Shown: positions 1 through 13,912, numbered from the stretch's first letter. The stretch is 64,000 nt of DNA from Kudoa neothunni (GCA_964304625.1 OZ199838.1:1736001-1800000), one strand, 5' to 3'. Made by a program: numbers and translations. The notes: generated by a model not told the origin, from the sequence alone.

Positions 1-114
1 AATATCTATGGAATCTATTTCTTCGTCCTATATATCACTTTTATCAACAGCTTGATCGTCAAATTCGCTTCCAGATGAAATATATTCGTCAATGAAATCA
101 CTCGCGTCACTCAT
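1..114 (-). mobile_element. Acidic N-terminal ORF, possibly piggyBac-like transposase start (partial)
   Basis: On the minus strand an ATG at 114 opens a reading frame very rich in Asp, Glu and Ser (begins MSDASDFIDEY) that runs off the window edge, with one in-frame stop. Short acidic N-termini are common in piggyBac-type transposases and piggyBac-like ends are frequent here, so that is my guess. Nothing catalytic is visible, and it could be the start of an unrelated acidic protein. Confidence 0.25.
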
Positions 115-3100
115 TTAGAATTATTTAGAATTATGCATTAGATGCACATGCGCATTGACCCAACTAGGCATTTTGTTAGTTGTTTTCTTCAAATCTACTC
201 GTTTAATTTAACTAATAATTTGTTATTTGATTATTTACAAGATACTCATTACATTAAACTAATAAAAAAGTGAGATAAATTTTACCCCAAAAAACGTTCG
301 AGGATAATATTTAAATAAAATTTTTTCTTTTCAACAGTTTTTACCAATTTGTTTGATAAAAGTAAATCACTATAAGTTTCAGGAGTGCTGAAAATTTGGC
401 GAGATTTAAAGAATGAAATCAAAATATATGTTCAATACAAAATCGCTTTGGGGTAATATTTCCACCAAAATCGTTAGAGGATTAAACATTCAATATTGTT
501 GAGGTTGGAAAATAGTTTGTCGAGTTCCAAATACTCTATTACATACTGAACAGACATTTATGATTATTCGGAGGTATTTGTACCTCTAAAAACTTCACTT
601 TATAACAAGGGATCTCAACCGAGGGTGAATTTACCCTTTTGGGTAAATTTTAAACGACAAGGGGTCGATTAAGCGACATCAAAATTGGATAGGGCAATTT
701 CTGCATAATATGGTTTATGGCGTACTTAAAGATTTCTAAGGAATTATATTATTTCGGGCTATTAAACTCTTTAAGAAGTTGTCCAAAATGCTTAGAATGT
801 TTTCAGGAATAAGTATTTAACGGCAAGGAGAAACCTCAGCGGCGTTAACGATTTTATTTTCAAATTATTTTTACATCAACAAAATCAATAAGCGATTTTT
901 ATAAAAACTATTTCTACCCAAAAATCACTATACTATATGAAACAATACAAATCTTGTAGATGCCAAAATAAGTCTTGGTCGGTTAAGCTGAAAACCATTA
1001 TGAATAAAATTGAAAATAATTTGTCAATAGGTAATTATAACCATGTTATGAATTAAAATGAAATATTAAAAATATTCGAAATATAAGTAAATTGATTATA
1101 ATTGACAGTACGAGACATTTTACAATCATGTACAATTCATGGGAGAATGCCATCCAAAGATTTTCTTATCGTTTGTATACTTTTCGAAACAAATAAAAGG
1201 TACGTCATTTTCAATGCTTTTATTATGATTTTTCAAAATGTGAGATGAGTTTTCTTACGTGTATTATTGTAGATTTTTAATTATCAGCTTTTATTGCGTA
1301 TATGAAGGCATCAAAAGTCAAATCTATTTTTTTTCTTTCATATTTTGGCCAGTGCATGTAAACAAAATTACAAGAGACTGAATTAAAAACTGAATATTTT
1401 AAAGGTATCGGATACCGCCATTTTATAAATAAATAAATAAATTAACAGCTCCATTCATGCGCGGTCGAGTTTTCCCTTTGCGTAACAACTATTTATAAAG
1501 TTACTATCAAACTCTTTATTTTATATCTCGTTTATCTTTTAGTGATGTAGGCTAATAATAATAATAATACCTAAAATGGCCATTTGTAAAGTAACTAATA
1601 TTTAGGTGTCATTAATTCTGACTAGTTTTAATTATTTCTGGCCCTAAGAGAAAAGAAATGGGCCGAAAATTATTAAATTTAACGGGATGTACAAAATTAA
1701 ATCCTCAGACAGCTTGTGAGTGAGTACAAGTTGCTTGGATTAAAAATCGTTATTACACAGGTATACATATCTGCTAGGATTAGAATATATCGTGAAAATA
1801 CCCTCTACCGTAGCTAAACCAGTATAAAACCTTAACGTAGATATGAATTTGACTTCCAATTTGGGAGAGTACATTTGAAAAAACCTTTTTATATAAATTA
1901 GTTTGATATATAAGAACGAGCAAGTAAACCTTGTTGGTGTTGTTGTCATATTTTTAACAATGGTTTTTATTTTAAGAAAATTTGTTGGGAATTATTTCCT
2001 AAAGCAACTTTTATTCGTCTAATGAGCTTTTTCAAGTTTGAACGTAATTTGAGCTATATGTGAATTTCATTATTTTAACATTTAATTTTAAAGGCAGGAC
2101 AAACTTAATTATGAAAATGTAAAAAAAATTAAAAAATATTTTTTTTTGTTGGAAACCCTTATTGCAGCACTGACCGATTCGTTTTAGTTTCCGGATCCCC
2201 TACCACTTACGAGGACAATTCCGCATCCCTTCTGAAAAAAGAGATTTAAAATTGATTGATTTTTAGGTAGAGAAAATATTTTTATTCAAATAACTTTAAA
2301 AAGAAAAATCGTCTATTTTAATAGGAAAACGGATGCGAATAAAATAAATGAAACCGATAATAAATTAAATGTTTTGAATTTTTTTCTTGGCTTTTTTGGA
2401 CAATAAGTGGATTAAAATAGGACTCTTTATCAGGTAAAGTTATGACTAAATCATAATTTGTAAAGGTACAAGATATGTTAATGTTTTGGTGCAAAATAAC
2501 AGAGGTGAATAGTTGAGCTTAAGCGAAAATTTGGATTTTGGAGTTTTGCTGTTTAATTATTAATTTAATATTATAATGTTTCGGACATGCCAAAACTTAA
2601 AACTCTAAACAAAAAATTAAATCAAACCAGGAAATTTGAAAGGTTATTTTGTTATAACTAAAAAAATTATGACAATACAAATTAAATACCTGCTGCCGTA
2701 AAATGAAGAAGTATTCTTAATTATAAAGTTTAAGTAAAGGTACGGGGTGACTTTTAAACTCGAATCTCTTTCAAAATATCACTAGAGATGATTTATTGAT
2801 TAATTTTACAAGATATAGAAAAGTAACAATTTTAAGAATTTGTTTGAAAATACTAATTTTAATGATTATTTTAGAAATTATACTAACTATTAGTTTTGAT
2901 ATTTGAAATAAGACGAATGACATCAGGGAAGTTGTTCATATACTTGATAGATCTATATTGATCGATACTAATAACCACAACAAAATATCCAACGGGTAAC
3001 TGTATGATACTATATCATTAGAATTTCTTGATCAAATGATCGTACTTCACTACCAACCAATGCTTGAAGGGTTACAGAACGAAGCCGCATGACATAGGTT

Positions 3101-3969
3101 GTATGCTTCAATGAAACAAGTGTGATTTGGCTTTGTAACAGAGTAATTTGATAAATGAATAATTTATAAGCAATAATATAACTAACTTTAACACCTATTA
3201 ATTTTGGAGTTGCATTCAGGGAGATGTTTTGCCTCTCTTGGTTAACGCAATACAAATATAAAGTATTCTATGGTTTGATAATGAACTGTTTCAAAAGAAT
3301 ACCATTTAATTACGATACAAGGCATACACCTTAGAGGTCTCCAGATGAATAGAACTAAACAATGTAATTGGAATTTAACTATGTGACGAATAAGCTTAAA
3401 TGATTTACCAAGGTTACCAGTGCAAAATGTGTATATTGCACAAACATGGTTAGGATACGGATATTTATTAATAAATTTATTCAAATCACTCAGTGCATTA
3501 TTTATTATTTCCCTCTAAATGAGATTTCATGGACAATAAAAAATTTCTTTACTTTTAAAGGATCGTGAAATAACTCTTTGTGATATAAATAAATAAGAGT
3601 AAAATATAGCTCAATTTTTGGGAACAGAGTCAACTCCAACTAAAATGATTTCGTTAATTGTTTGTCTAATCAAAAAAACTTCATAGTTTGGAGAAGTTAT
3701 TATCACATTGCATAATTCTAAAAAATATTAAAAATTAGTATTGAATTACATTATACGAAGAAAAATCCAAACGCAGCAACACCATAAACTCATTTTATCT
3801 AATCGCTATTGCTATCGACAACTCTTGTTAAAAACAAGATTATATGATAACAATAATTGAAATAATGATAATTTTAAACGGATCTTTGATATTAAATGAT
3901 GCATTTAATAGCGTATAAAACAAATATATTGGGGGATCGCTAAAAGAGAAATGTTCATTTATTAGATAA
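115..3969. other. Non-genic AT-rich stretch
   Basis: No coding region is supported. Reading frames are short and lack recognisable motifs or splice-linked continuation. It contains a perfect hairpin beside a TTAA at 628-653, listed separately, and scattered GC-rich words such as ATGCGC near 150 and 1455. Confidence 0.6.
628..653. repeat. Perfect 9-bp hairpin abutting TTAA
   Basis: AATTTACCC, a TTTT loop and GGGTAAATT form a perfect stem at 628-649. TTAA follows at 650-653. The arrangement matches the other G-rich hairpins next to TTAA in this window and is probably the end of a piggyBac-like element (inference). Confidence 0.45.
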
Positions 3970-4605
3970 TCCTTCTATATATATAAAGTAATAGTGTCCG
4001 TGTGTGTACGCACAAATCATCTCCTTATACAGAGACTTTTTGAACTATTTGAGTTACTTATTATACTTTGAAAAATTCAAAACTAACTACAAAAATACAA
4101 CGGTGTTGTCTGCTTACTTATAAAGTGGTGAATTTGTAGTTTTAACTTTTTGTAAACAGATTAGCGCCAATGATAATGAGATTACTTGATCATGTGCTTC
4201 GCGATAGTGTCCAATAATATGCGTATATAACTTTAATTGATATTATTTGAATACAATTGTAACTGTAACTTTACTCTTTTTACATTTAAAACTAAGTTAA
4301 CAAGTTCTACAACATTCGTTGATGCGTAGACGGGATTCGGTGTAAACGGAATATTTGTTGTTTAAATAGGAGATTAATAAGCAACACGAGTTGTAAGAAC
4401 CTATGATTCCTAAATGAAAATAGTCTAATAAAGAAGAAAATGACAATGATCGGGTCATTGCTGTTTATTTAAATCAAGAATGTTATAGAAAGGACGATAA
4501 AATAATTAAAATTGACTATTAACATAAAATGACCTTGGCCTATTCCAGGCCAAAGCCAGCGTGATCGAGCAAGAAAACCTAAGCGAATCGGGGTTTTTGC
4601 GCTAG
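3970..4605 (+). mobile_element. Helitron-like non-autonomous element 1
   Basis: The element starts with TC (TCCTTCTATATATATAAAG) directly after a host A at 3969. It ends in CTAG at 4602-4605 directly before a host T at 4606, the A^T insertion preference of Helitrons. A hairpin with arms AAAACC (4574-4579) and GGTTTT (4592-4597) lies four bases before CTAG, where Helitrons carry their terminal hairpin. No Rep-helicase is encoded, so it would be non-autonomous. Positions about 4018-4515 recur in inverted orientation at about 7205-7890. Family assignment rests on end structure only. Confidence 0.55.
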
Positions 4606-5706
4606 TTGTATATATAAAAGAGGATTGTCGGTATGTTTGTGAGTGTGTGTGTGCCCCTAAGTACGCACGTGCGGATAATTTTTTCCTTATAGAGAGCCAT
4701 ATATAAAATTTTTATGAATTTTTGATATTTAAAAAAATCGTTTAATTGTTTTCGAACTACTAAAGTTTCCAAAAGTTATTTATGAAATAGTGATTTTGTC
4801 GATGCAAAGTTCGTTTATCATACTACGCGAGTTCAACTATAAGATTAGCGCTTGCTTACGTCATGGTGATGGTCGGTTGAAGTTAACTATCTCCCTTATA
4901 TGCTCTATCATATGTTAATTGAACGATGCCATCTGTCTTTACGTATAAGATTTATGCGTTTATTTTATTGTCTGCTCAAATAAATTCCTTATATCGGGAG
5001 TTTTAATGTAATTGACTTGATAAACACTTTGAAGGCTCTATTAATGGATTTAGATACGAAAAAATGTCAATATTTGCATTATTATTTAGTTGGTTATGCG
5101 TATTATAATCAGATAGATTGAAGCACTATAACGCAAGTACCATGTCCGTAGATTTCATTGAAATCGTCCGTTATGTTGAACCCTCAGTGATTCAATTCAT
5201 TGCAGATGGTTACTTCATCATCCGATTATTTAAATTATTTGTTAGAAAAAGCGCATTAAAGTTTTTGCGGACTAAAGGATATTAATTTTAGCAATATCAA
5301 TTAATTTTCATACGTTCTCTTCTATCTCTATTATTTTCTCCATTTTTTTATCTCTTAAAAAGTTAGTAGTGCTCACATTTTCAAAGCTGAGCCAGAATTC
5401 GACTTTAAAAATTCTCGGGCCAAAAAATAACGTATTAGATTGCACTTTAAGAGAATTTAAATATTTAGGGAATGGAAATAAATGTGTTACTGACCTTAAG
5501 TTATTTAGCGTTGGTGTCGACCCATGAACTTTTAAATGAACGTAATTTAAATTTCATAATCCAAATCGTTGAAGTATGTTGCTCAAAAATTTTTAGTTAT
5601 TTTGCATCTATGGATTAATTTTAGGCTTTAATACATTTTTCGAATATTGTTAAGAAACGTATCTATGCGAAATCGTCCCCAAGCAACGCTGGGCAGTTCC
5701 TGCTAG
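4606..5706 (+). mobile_element. Helitron-like non-autonomous element 2
   Basis: The 3' end is a textbook Helitron end. A bulged hairpin (arms CCCAAGC and GCTGGG, 5678-5693) is followed after nine bases by CTAG at 5703-5706 and a host T. The 5' end, TTGTATATATAAAAG, is a degraded version of element 1's start, and both elements continue with a GTGTGTG-rich stretch and a CCTTATA.AGAG block. Element 1 therefore seems to have landed exactly at the 5' end of element 2. No coding capacity is seen. Confidence 0.55.
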
Positions 5707-5887
5707 TGTATTATGAAAATACTGGTTATAATTAATTTTAAAGGATTATATACGTTAATAACAACTTATAATTTGTTATTTTAAAAATTCTATTCTATTT
5801 AATGGGGTTATCATGATGATAAACATATGTTTTACTTTTTTACAGAAAATTTTGTAGGAAAAAAATCAATAAATAAGTTTGCGAAGT

Positions 5888-6902
5888 TTAGTTATAAACT
5901 GAGAAGCGGTTATAGAGATATCGATTACCGTGCCAATAGCCACTGCCTAAAATGAATGATGATTGTGGAAAACTTAATTTGAGACATTTTCTTAGCCTTT
6001 TATCCTTATCTGTAACAATGGTATGTACATTTTTTGATAAGTTTGGTGTCAATTCTGCCAAAGTATTACAAAACCATTGGATGGGATCTTCCGTCTCTTC
6101 GTAGAGAATGCAGGCACTCGAAATATGGGTCAAACCAAATGAATCCTCACCAGCAGATATGTATAACGGGGCTCTAAAATTATAAAATTATTCATCCATT
6201 TTCAAAAGTTACCTTGAATTAAGGAGTTTATAAGTTGCATCAATGAACATAACCTCAGGATAAAATTCCATTAACGACTTTATGTTTACCATATAAAATC
6301 TTAACGTAACATTTGAAATCTTCTTTCAACATTTTCTCTACTACACATAGGTTATCGCAAGATGAGTTTTTGTTTGCTCTAATATTGTGGATGGATTTCA
6401 AACGGATGTTTTTACCCGTTTCGTTGTAAATTTTATTTTGAATTAATTTTTTATTGACCCTCAGGTGAATTAATTCCATGAGATTTGGGCCATTTAGGTC
6501 AATTTTTCGTTATTTTGGGGAGATTTCGTCATAGCACTGCACTTAAATCATGATTATGCTCTAATATACTAGAACGTACTTCAAATGCTACACCATCAAC
6601 AGAGGTCCTAAGAAATAAAACTACGGGGCAGTTTCCCTTTAATGCCGGTTTGTTTCTAATTCCATCGGATTTTGTTTTATTCTTGCCACTGAAAATACAA
6701 CGATATGTAATTTCATAATACCGCAGAGATTGGTTAATTGATTTTGTAATTCTATTCCGAATATTCGAAATAGTCCTCGCTTGATATTTAGAAAGATTGC
6801 AAAAGTTGGACTCTTCGTAATTTTTATAGCATTATCGAGTTCCTCGAAGGAATGAAATCGTTTTCCAATTGCAAACATATTTGAACTCATCCAGTGCCAC
6901 AC
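5888..6902 (-). mobile_element. Decayed MULE transposase (ZSWIM3-like)
   Basis: Broken minus-strand frames read in order from 6902 to 5888. First comes an N-terminal segment with FHSFEELDNAI and TFAIFL, typical of MULE/ZSWIM3 proteins. A basic middle segment follows at 6479-6255. Last is a piece with IVTDKDKRLRKCLKLSFPQS, which resembles the MULE core around its second catalytic Asp. Frames are interrupted by several stops and shifts, so the copy is dead. A second short fragment of the same core lies at about 7140-7205, showing local duplication. Named from motif pattern, not database comparison. Confidence 0.55.
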
Positions 6903-7204
6903 TAATTAGAACGAGAAATTGCGCGCTCAAGTTATAGATAACTCAGAAATTTATTATTATTTATATATTTTGTGTATAATGATGTTAATTGATGAAATTA
7001 TATTAAAAAAAATAAAAAATCGTACCCAGCTGCCGTTGGACTTGTGTATGGTCACACAAAGAAAAAATAATTTTTTTTTAATTTTTCAAAAATCTACAAA
7101 AACTTAAGTTAGATAAACACTAGATGATATGTGGAATATGGGCAAACAATACTGAGGAGTTTTAGAGATATTGATTACCTGAGATATAGCCATTTCCTAA
7201 ATTC

Positions 7205-7890
7205 AAAGTCAATTATATTTATTTAATCGTTCTTTTGACGACAGTGTTATTCGAGATAAACAATATTAATCTGATCACCTTCATTTTCTTCTTTATTAGA
7301 TTTTATTTTCATTTAGAGATCGTAAGTTCTTACAACTCATATGGCGTATTAATCACTTTAACTAACCCGTCGATGAATTAACTAATCTAAAAGTTTGTTG
7401 GCAATATTGCATTTAATTATAACGTGCTAACATCATTTCATGCTTATTTAAAAAATATTTTAACTTTTTTATCTTTAATTAAACGTGAAAAGTAAATAAT
7501 TTATTCGCGCGTACTAAGCTCCCCTTTAAACAACAAAACTTTGTTTACCCTGGTCCTTGCCTAAGCACGAACGAATGTTGTATATCATCTTAAGTACGTT
7601 AAAAGGTAGAGAAGAGTAAACTTTCAAAGTTTCAGTAGTATTTACACACCGAAAATTAGAGTTAGTTACGCATATCACTGAACCCATTAGCAAAACCATG
7701 TGCAGTGGTAATCTCATTATCATCAGCTCTAATCTGTTTACTAAAAGTTTACACGACAAATGCAACATTTTATAAGAAAGCAGACAACCCCGTTATAGTT
7801 TTTTAATTAATTTTGTATTTTTAAAGTACAAAAATAATCTCAAATACTAAATAAAGTCTCTCTATAAGGAGAAGATAGATTAGTTCAAAG
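7205..7890 (-). repeat. Inverted partial copy of Helitron-like element 1
   Basis: The reverse complement closely follows 4018-4515. Shared words include a CTCCTTATA.AGAGACTTT block, TTGTCTGCTT.CTTATAAA, GTAAACAGATTAG, GATAATGAGATTAC and GAGTTGTAAGAAC. Similarity stops near ATAATTGAC, so neither the 5' TC end nor the 3' CTAG end is kept. With element 1 it forms a long imperfect inverted repeat around the MULE remnant. Confidence 0.6.
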
Positions 7891-8336
7891 AATTTAAGTT
7901 AAGTATTTCAATGTCTAAAAATAAACGACAAAATAAAAAATATTCTTATATTCGCAAAACTATTAAAATACTTTCAGTAATTAAGCTATTTTGGAACTTA
8001 TTCGATCAATAATAAAATAAAAACAATAGATATATTTAATATGACATTTATTTCATAAGAAGGTTTAATTGACAATAATTTTTAAAATCCGTAACAGACT
8101 TAATTATTAAAAGAATTTGAATTCACCTGAAGATTATCAGATCCCTGAAAAGCATGCATCGGAGAAAGCGTAATATTTTGCGATATAAATATTACTTGAT
8201 ATGAAAATATTATGAAATAACAGAAAAGAACCGTAAACATTCGGAGTAACTCATCCAATAGATTGAATGGGGTTAATATGAACAAATATACCGGTTTACA
8301 TAATAATAGATTAGTAATCGTTATAATTCATTCAAA
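7891..8336. other. Upstream region of type I protein gene A
   Basis: AT-rich, with no reading frame supported on either strand. It must contain the promoter of the gene starting at 8337, but I see no clear TATA or initiator signal to pin down. Confidence 0.4.
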
Positions 8337-11252
8337 ATGAAATTTAATAACATAAACTTTATTCCCTTGATTATACTTGCATGTAGTTCAAATAGCGTTT
8401 GATTTCATTGATTGTTAATTAGTCGCATATTCTCATTCTACATACAGATACTTCAAATGCTGCCAGAGAAGTTTATTATCAGTTGAAAGATCCTCTTGAA
8501 AGTTCCGCTGAAATTCACATTGAATTAAAAGGTTCAGAATATGAAGGAACAAAAAAATGTCGTATAATGAAAGAAAACGCCAATGGAAATGGATATGATG
8601 ATATAGACAGATGTGAAGGTAAGGACAATAATATTAATATGTGTGTCCGGACTTGTACTGGAAAAGGCAATAATCTTAGCTATATAACTTTTTCCCCGAG
8701 GTCGAAATATGTTTATATAAAGGACGGGAATGCTGCGGCTGATGTAAAAGACGAAGCACACAAAAAGGGTGGGAATGTTTTTGGTTTTCAAATACGTATA
8801 ATTGAATAACTTCTTTATATTTTAATATAAATTTAGCGTTGTTGGTTGATCCAGCTATTGTGGGATGGACACATATGGCGATCAATTAATGCTAAAGGCA
8901 GTTACTTGTAAACCAGTTGCATGCCCTATTTATTACAAAGGCATAAAATACAAAGATGTACCTGAAGGGGATAATTGTATATCATCGTACTCCAGTAATG
9001 GTGACTCCTATGCCAACGCAGTTGAATATGGCATCAAAATCCCATATTTTGAAGTGAGATGCACCGATTATCCCATATTCTACTACCATATGCCAAATTA
9101 TTACATGAGAGAGGAAACAGACATTTATAAGCCACAGTTCTACGTTAAATATAAATCTGAAGCGAAAAAAACACAATATCAACTTAAATTCACCAACTCA
9201 TTTCCAAGTGAAATATGCTTATTCAGTATTAGGGATGGAGTAGATAACCCTTCTCCAAATCCAGCTGTTTATTCCTCCAAATGCGGTGACACAAGTAAAT
9301 CTTGCTATGCCCCATGTGACGACGTGGAGCTCACTCTTGAACAAACTAAACCCATCGTTGAAATATTGATTCAAAGAAGACATCATAATTTAGTAGCAGA
9401 TACAGAAGGGAGAGTAGGGGGATATACCTATAAAAAATATGGTAAATAAATAATTTATTTCTCTTTTAAGATTTTATAGCTATAGTTGAACCCAGTGAAT
9501 CAGATAAGGCGCTGATCTCTTCTATTACAAGTACTGGGGTTAACATAAATCGGCCGTTATTGGCGCCATCGGATGGAACTAATGTAAACTTTGATCAATG
9601 CAACGTTAAATATTATGCCGCAGGCACGCCTAAGGGCGGTCTTAATATTGAAGCAGTATGTTCAAGTGGGCAAAAATGCACCGGTAGTTGCAGTTCAGTT
9701 GCCACTATACAAGGCCTACCTAAAGGGAAATCACTCATGTTTGAAATTGCTTCTAATAGTATACCAAACTATAATGGATTAAAGAATACCTATATATTGA
9801 AACAGGTAATAAAAATTTAAGTATCCTATTTTTAACATAATAAAGAAAAAAATGGGGAAAAATTATTTAATTCGGCCCAGCCAACTCTGAGGGATACGTC
9901 TATCATAATAAAGGCAATAGATGGAAGTCCTGGAAATGAATCAACCGAGCCTGTATGTGACTTCTATGTAGTGCTACAGGGAAAAATCTGTTTGTAGAAG
10001 CTGCATGTTTGGATAGCGTACCCTGCAGAGGCTTATGCAAGATTCCAAAACTGTTGTTGACCTTGAGCCTAATACAGCGTACGACGTTAAGGTTGTAGCA
10101 TATTCCGAGTATGGTTCTACCACATTTCCCAATCTTAAAACGAGTAATTATGGTTATTATATGAATGTTTTCAGTAATATTTAAAATAGTATTCTCTAAT
10201 CTTGCGCTTGCTAAAGAACCATTAGACAGGGGTTACAGAATCAAAGGCATATTGTCAACACCGTACGCTAAAGCGCAATGTCATTATCAAATTAAAGAGA
10301 AAAGGGGAGGTCCATGGGAGACTGTTTTCTCTTGCCCGGCTAATGCACCCAAATCAGCATTGTCAATAATGCTAAGTGAAAATGATGGAATTATTATTGC
10401 TAGAACAGGTACAGACAAACAGCAACCACTCGCAAATCTAGCATCTACAAAACATTGTACTGAAGTGCCATTATGTGAAAATATCGTATTCAGTGATGGC
10501 TTTGATGCAAACAAGGAATATAAAATATTTGTTACAGCTGTTGGTAGATCAAAAGAGTCAGTAATTACGATAGAACCAAGTAAACTTTATCAGTTGTTAA
10601 CAGGAATTATTTTTATCTATTGAAATAATCAATAATAATATTTCCTCATGATAATAAAAATATTAACATTTATTTAGAACCATTACCGGTGCCCCCTACT
10701 GAACCATCGAAAAAAATAACTGTTGTCATTAATCGTGAGGGTACAACACTAAAAGTCACCAGCATTCTTCCCGAGGGTAAAGCCAAAGGATCCAAATGTA
10801 ATTGGAGATTGGTAAATTCAAATGATCCTGCAAGACCAACGGTCAAAAAAAAAATGTACTGGTAATTCAGGCGGTGATTGCAACTCACTGCCAGATTGTG
10901 AAAGTTTCACCATTGAAAATGTGGAGGATTTAAATGATTATCACCTGACGATTTATCACAATGAAGATGCAACAGTATTTGGGGCCGAAGAAATTAAGAA
11001 AGGTAAAAATTTTCCTATCGATCAGCTATATTGATTTAAATTGTAGGAGAAGCGGGAAGTAGATCAACGTAAATTTTATAATAATCAGAAAACTTATTAT
11101 ATTATTTTCTAGGTCAAGCAAAAACACTATGTATTATGTTGGAATTAAGATTCATTTAAATATTAAATTTTAGAATCATCATAGCGGTTGTGGCAATAAT
11201 TGTTGTGATTGGAGGAATAGGTGCTTTTATTGCATTCCGAAAAAGAAACTAG
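8337..11252 (+). CDS. Type I membrane protein A: signal peptide, repeated cysteine-patterned (FnIII-like?) domains, TM anchor
   Basis: Nine exons with GT-AG joins: 8337-8382, 8448-8795, 8837-9441, 9480-9805, 9881-10143, 10190-10579, 10678-11002, 11047-11068, 11174-11252; introns 38-105 nt. The start gives a signal peptide (MKFNNINFIPLIILAYTSNA). Exons 2-7 each encode about 90-200 residues with paired cysteines and motifs such as CRIM, PRSKYVYI, CPIYYKG, SEICLFS, CYAPC, CRGLC and LEPNTAYD. The last resembles the Leu-x-Pro-x-Thr-x-Tyr turn of fibronectin III domains. Exon 9 is one hydrophobic helix (IIIAVVAIIVVIGGIGAF) ending RKRN-stop, a stop-transfer tail. Copy B at 51398-54401 shares every exon boundary and phase. 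One-base frame breaks lie near 8858, twice in exon 5 (near 9965 and 10045) and in the A10 run near 10849; most look like sequencing indels. Probably a surface adhesion or receptor protein. I recognise no named family. Confidence 0.75.
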
Positions 11253-13912
11253 GTTGATGAAACTTAATAAGAAAGATCGTTTTAGATTTCAATATTTACC
11301 GATTATTATTCTCTTATTTTATATTCAGTATATTTTATTCAACTATTGCGAAGTAATAATTTTAACCTTAAATTTATAGATATTGGTTTTTCGAATAATT
11401 ATTTTTATTTAATTTAAATCCCGAAATAAAATTTTCTATTATAAAAATTATTAAATTTCAAATTATATGAGGTTTTTTTGCCTGGTTTAATGTCACCTTG
11501 AAAACTTTTGGTGAATTTCTCAGTTCTTGGACTTACAATAAGTTTTATTATAAAGTGTGAAAAAATGAAGTCAATGTATTAATATAATAAATTTATGAGA
11601 TGGATATACGTATCGGCTGCTTTTTAATTCCAAAATATTTTTAAACATAACCAAAATAATTAATATATTAGAAGTTAATTTTTTTAATAGGAAAATAGAG
11701 TTATAATTTTTTGAAATATCCACAGAAAAAATTCCGCAAATGACACTACAAAAGGTCTTAGATAATTCAATAAAATAAGCAAGAAGACTTATATCATGTG
11801 TTCAGTGCTTCACAACATGAATTTTTCAGATGAGTAAATGTTTTAAGTTAAGAAATCTGGGGAAACCTTGTTTACAAATAATGTTTTTGGGAGAAATTTT
11901 CCTTCCTCATATCAAAGTTCAAAATAATAGATTATTACAATGACAAGGATATGCAAATAAATTGTATTTAGAATAAATTTTTTAGCATGGGACTTTTCGA
12001 TAGAACCATAATCACGTGACAGCCCGGGGGTTTATAGGAGGCACTGGCTATTCTCATGGAAACGAATAACTTCTCCGTTATAGAACATATTTTAAATCTA
12101 ATTCCTTATTTGAATTTAACAATTTTTGAGCTAATTTTGTATGCAAAAATTATTAGAAAATTTAAAGAATAAAAATTCGACATTTTGTCTGCCCTATTTA
12201 CATTGTTCAATAAGTACACTTACATTTTTGATCCTAATATTGTGTAATATGAACATTTTAGTTAAAATGAAACGTAAACATATCTAATGGCGGTTAGCAA
12301 CCCTTAGTTTATACATCTCAACGCACGCAGTTCAACTTAGAATAAGTCATCTCCAATCATTTACGCAACATGTATGTTTCTATCATAACATTTTTTGATA
12401 TAAATTTAACAAAATTGTCGTTAATCTATGGATATTAACTGGATTCAAACTATTTTACATCGGTGTAAACCACTTTTCATATGTATCTATAAGATTGTAC
12501 CATAATTTCGGGGAATTTTCGTTGTTTCATACCTACGAATGTATTTACTTTAATCAGAAGTACGAGAAAGGTTTTCATGGTGCTTATTCGTGAATACAGA
12601 ACCTATGAGTTTAAATTTAAGAGTAAGTCTATAATGCTTAATATAATCTTATTTATCAATTTTTAACAGCCAGGGTGATTCTAAATTTATTGCATCAATT
12701 CTTCTGGTAGTGTCTCAGCGGGTACATTTATAAAATGAAAATTTTTGAATGGTGATTTTTGGGGGTACGATTGTTTGGCTTTTGTAAAGCGAGTCAACGA
12801 AGGAATGTTGTAGGTATTATATTAAACAATGTTGGAGTTAAGATAACGGTTAATTCCTCCTTGAGCAGCTTGAATTGTTCTGAACAATTTCGTTTTAATA
12901 TTCGCAAACATTTTCTTCCTGATACTGAGAAATGTGTAATTTTAATAGTTCAGAAAAATCAAATTTCGCTCCAATGAAGAATTGATCAACTTCTCCACTA
13001 GCCATGGTTGTTTAGCTATGCGCCCAACAAAATTTCTCCAAAATAACCATATTCGAAATTTTAACAGTACAATAATATTTTTTAATAAAAGATATAGGGT
13101 TGAACAAATAAATTTAAAAGTGTTTCATAGGAAGCAATAATGACACCACTTTTCAGACTTATTCCATGCAATTGATATTTTATATCTTGCAAAAGCTTAA
13201 ATTTCTTTTCTACAATTTAATGTAATATATAAACTTGTTCTACAGATTTCAGTTATTTTAAAGTTCCTTAAAATTTAGAAATAGTCTCGGGAAATAGAAC
13301 GTCCAACAACCAAATAGGATTCACGCGCATATTCAGTCATGGTGGGTGACACGAGAATGCACGAACAGCACAGTTTCTACTTATTAGTAGATGTTTTCAC
13401 TTTTTATTTCAATTTTCGGTTGTAAGAGTTGAATTTCTGGTCTTAAGGAAATCTTTCCTTCGCACTTTTATATTATTTTTGATACCACATACAGTGTATG
13501 AATTAATAGAAGTTACACCTGATAAGATTTAAAAAATAACGACTGGTCATCTGTTATAAATATATATATATCATTTTAACAAATTTCATCAAATAATCCT
13601 AAGAATCGATAAAATCAGAATCATGTTGTTACAAGGGAACATATTTATTTTCAGATATTATTATAATTTTAATTAATCCTAACGTGATTTTAATATATAG
13701 ATAATGTTGTATAAATACCATATGATATATTCTAAAATAATTTTATTAATATTTATATAACTGAAATTAATAAATAAATCATTAGCTGACTTCGACTGTC
13801 ATCGGTTCACACGTAAATTATGATTATTTCGTTATCGAGCCGGTAAAAACCTTTTTTAAAGAACATAATTATATTTCATAATATTATGTATCAAAATAAG
13901 AAGTAAACATCT
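11253..13912. other. Intergenic, nothing recognised
   Basis: AT-rich sequence with only short open frames (for example near 12759-12977) that lack motifs and splice continuation. No RNA gene, clear repeat or transposon end was seen. Confidence 0.5.

Noticed and set aside
12759-12977. Plus-strand open frame in the 11.3-13.9 kb gap
   Set aside because: Short, no motif, no splice continuation; expected by chance in sequence of this length.
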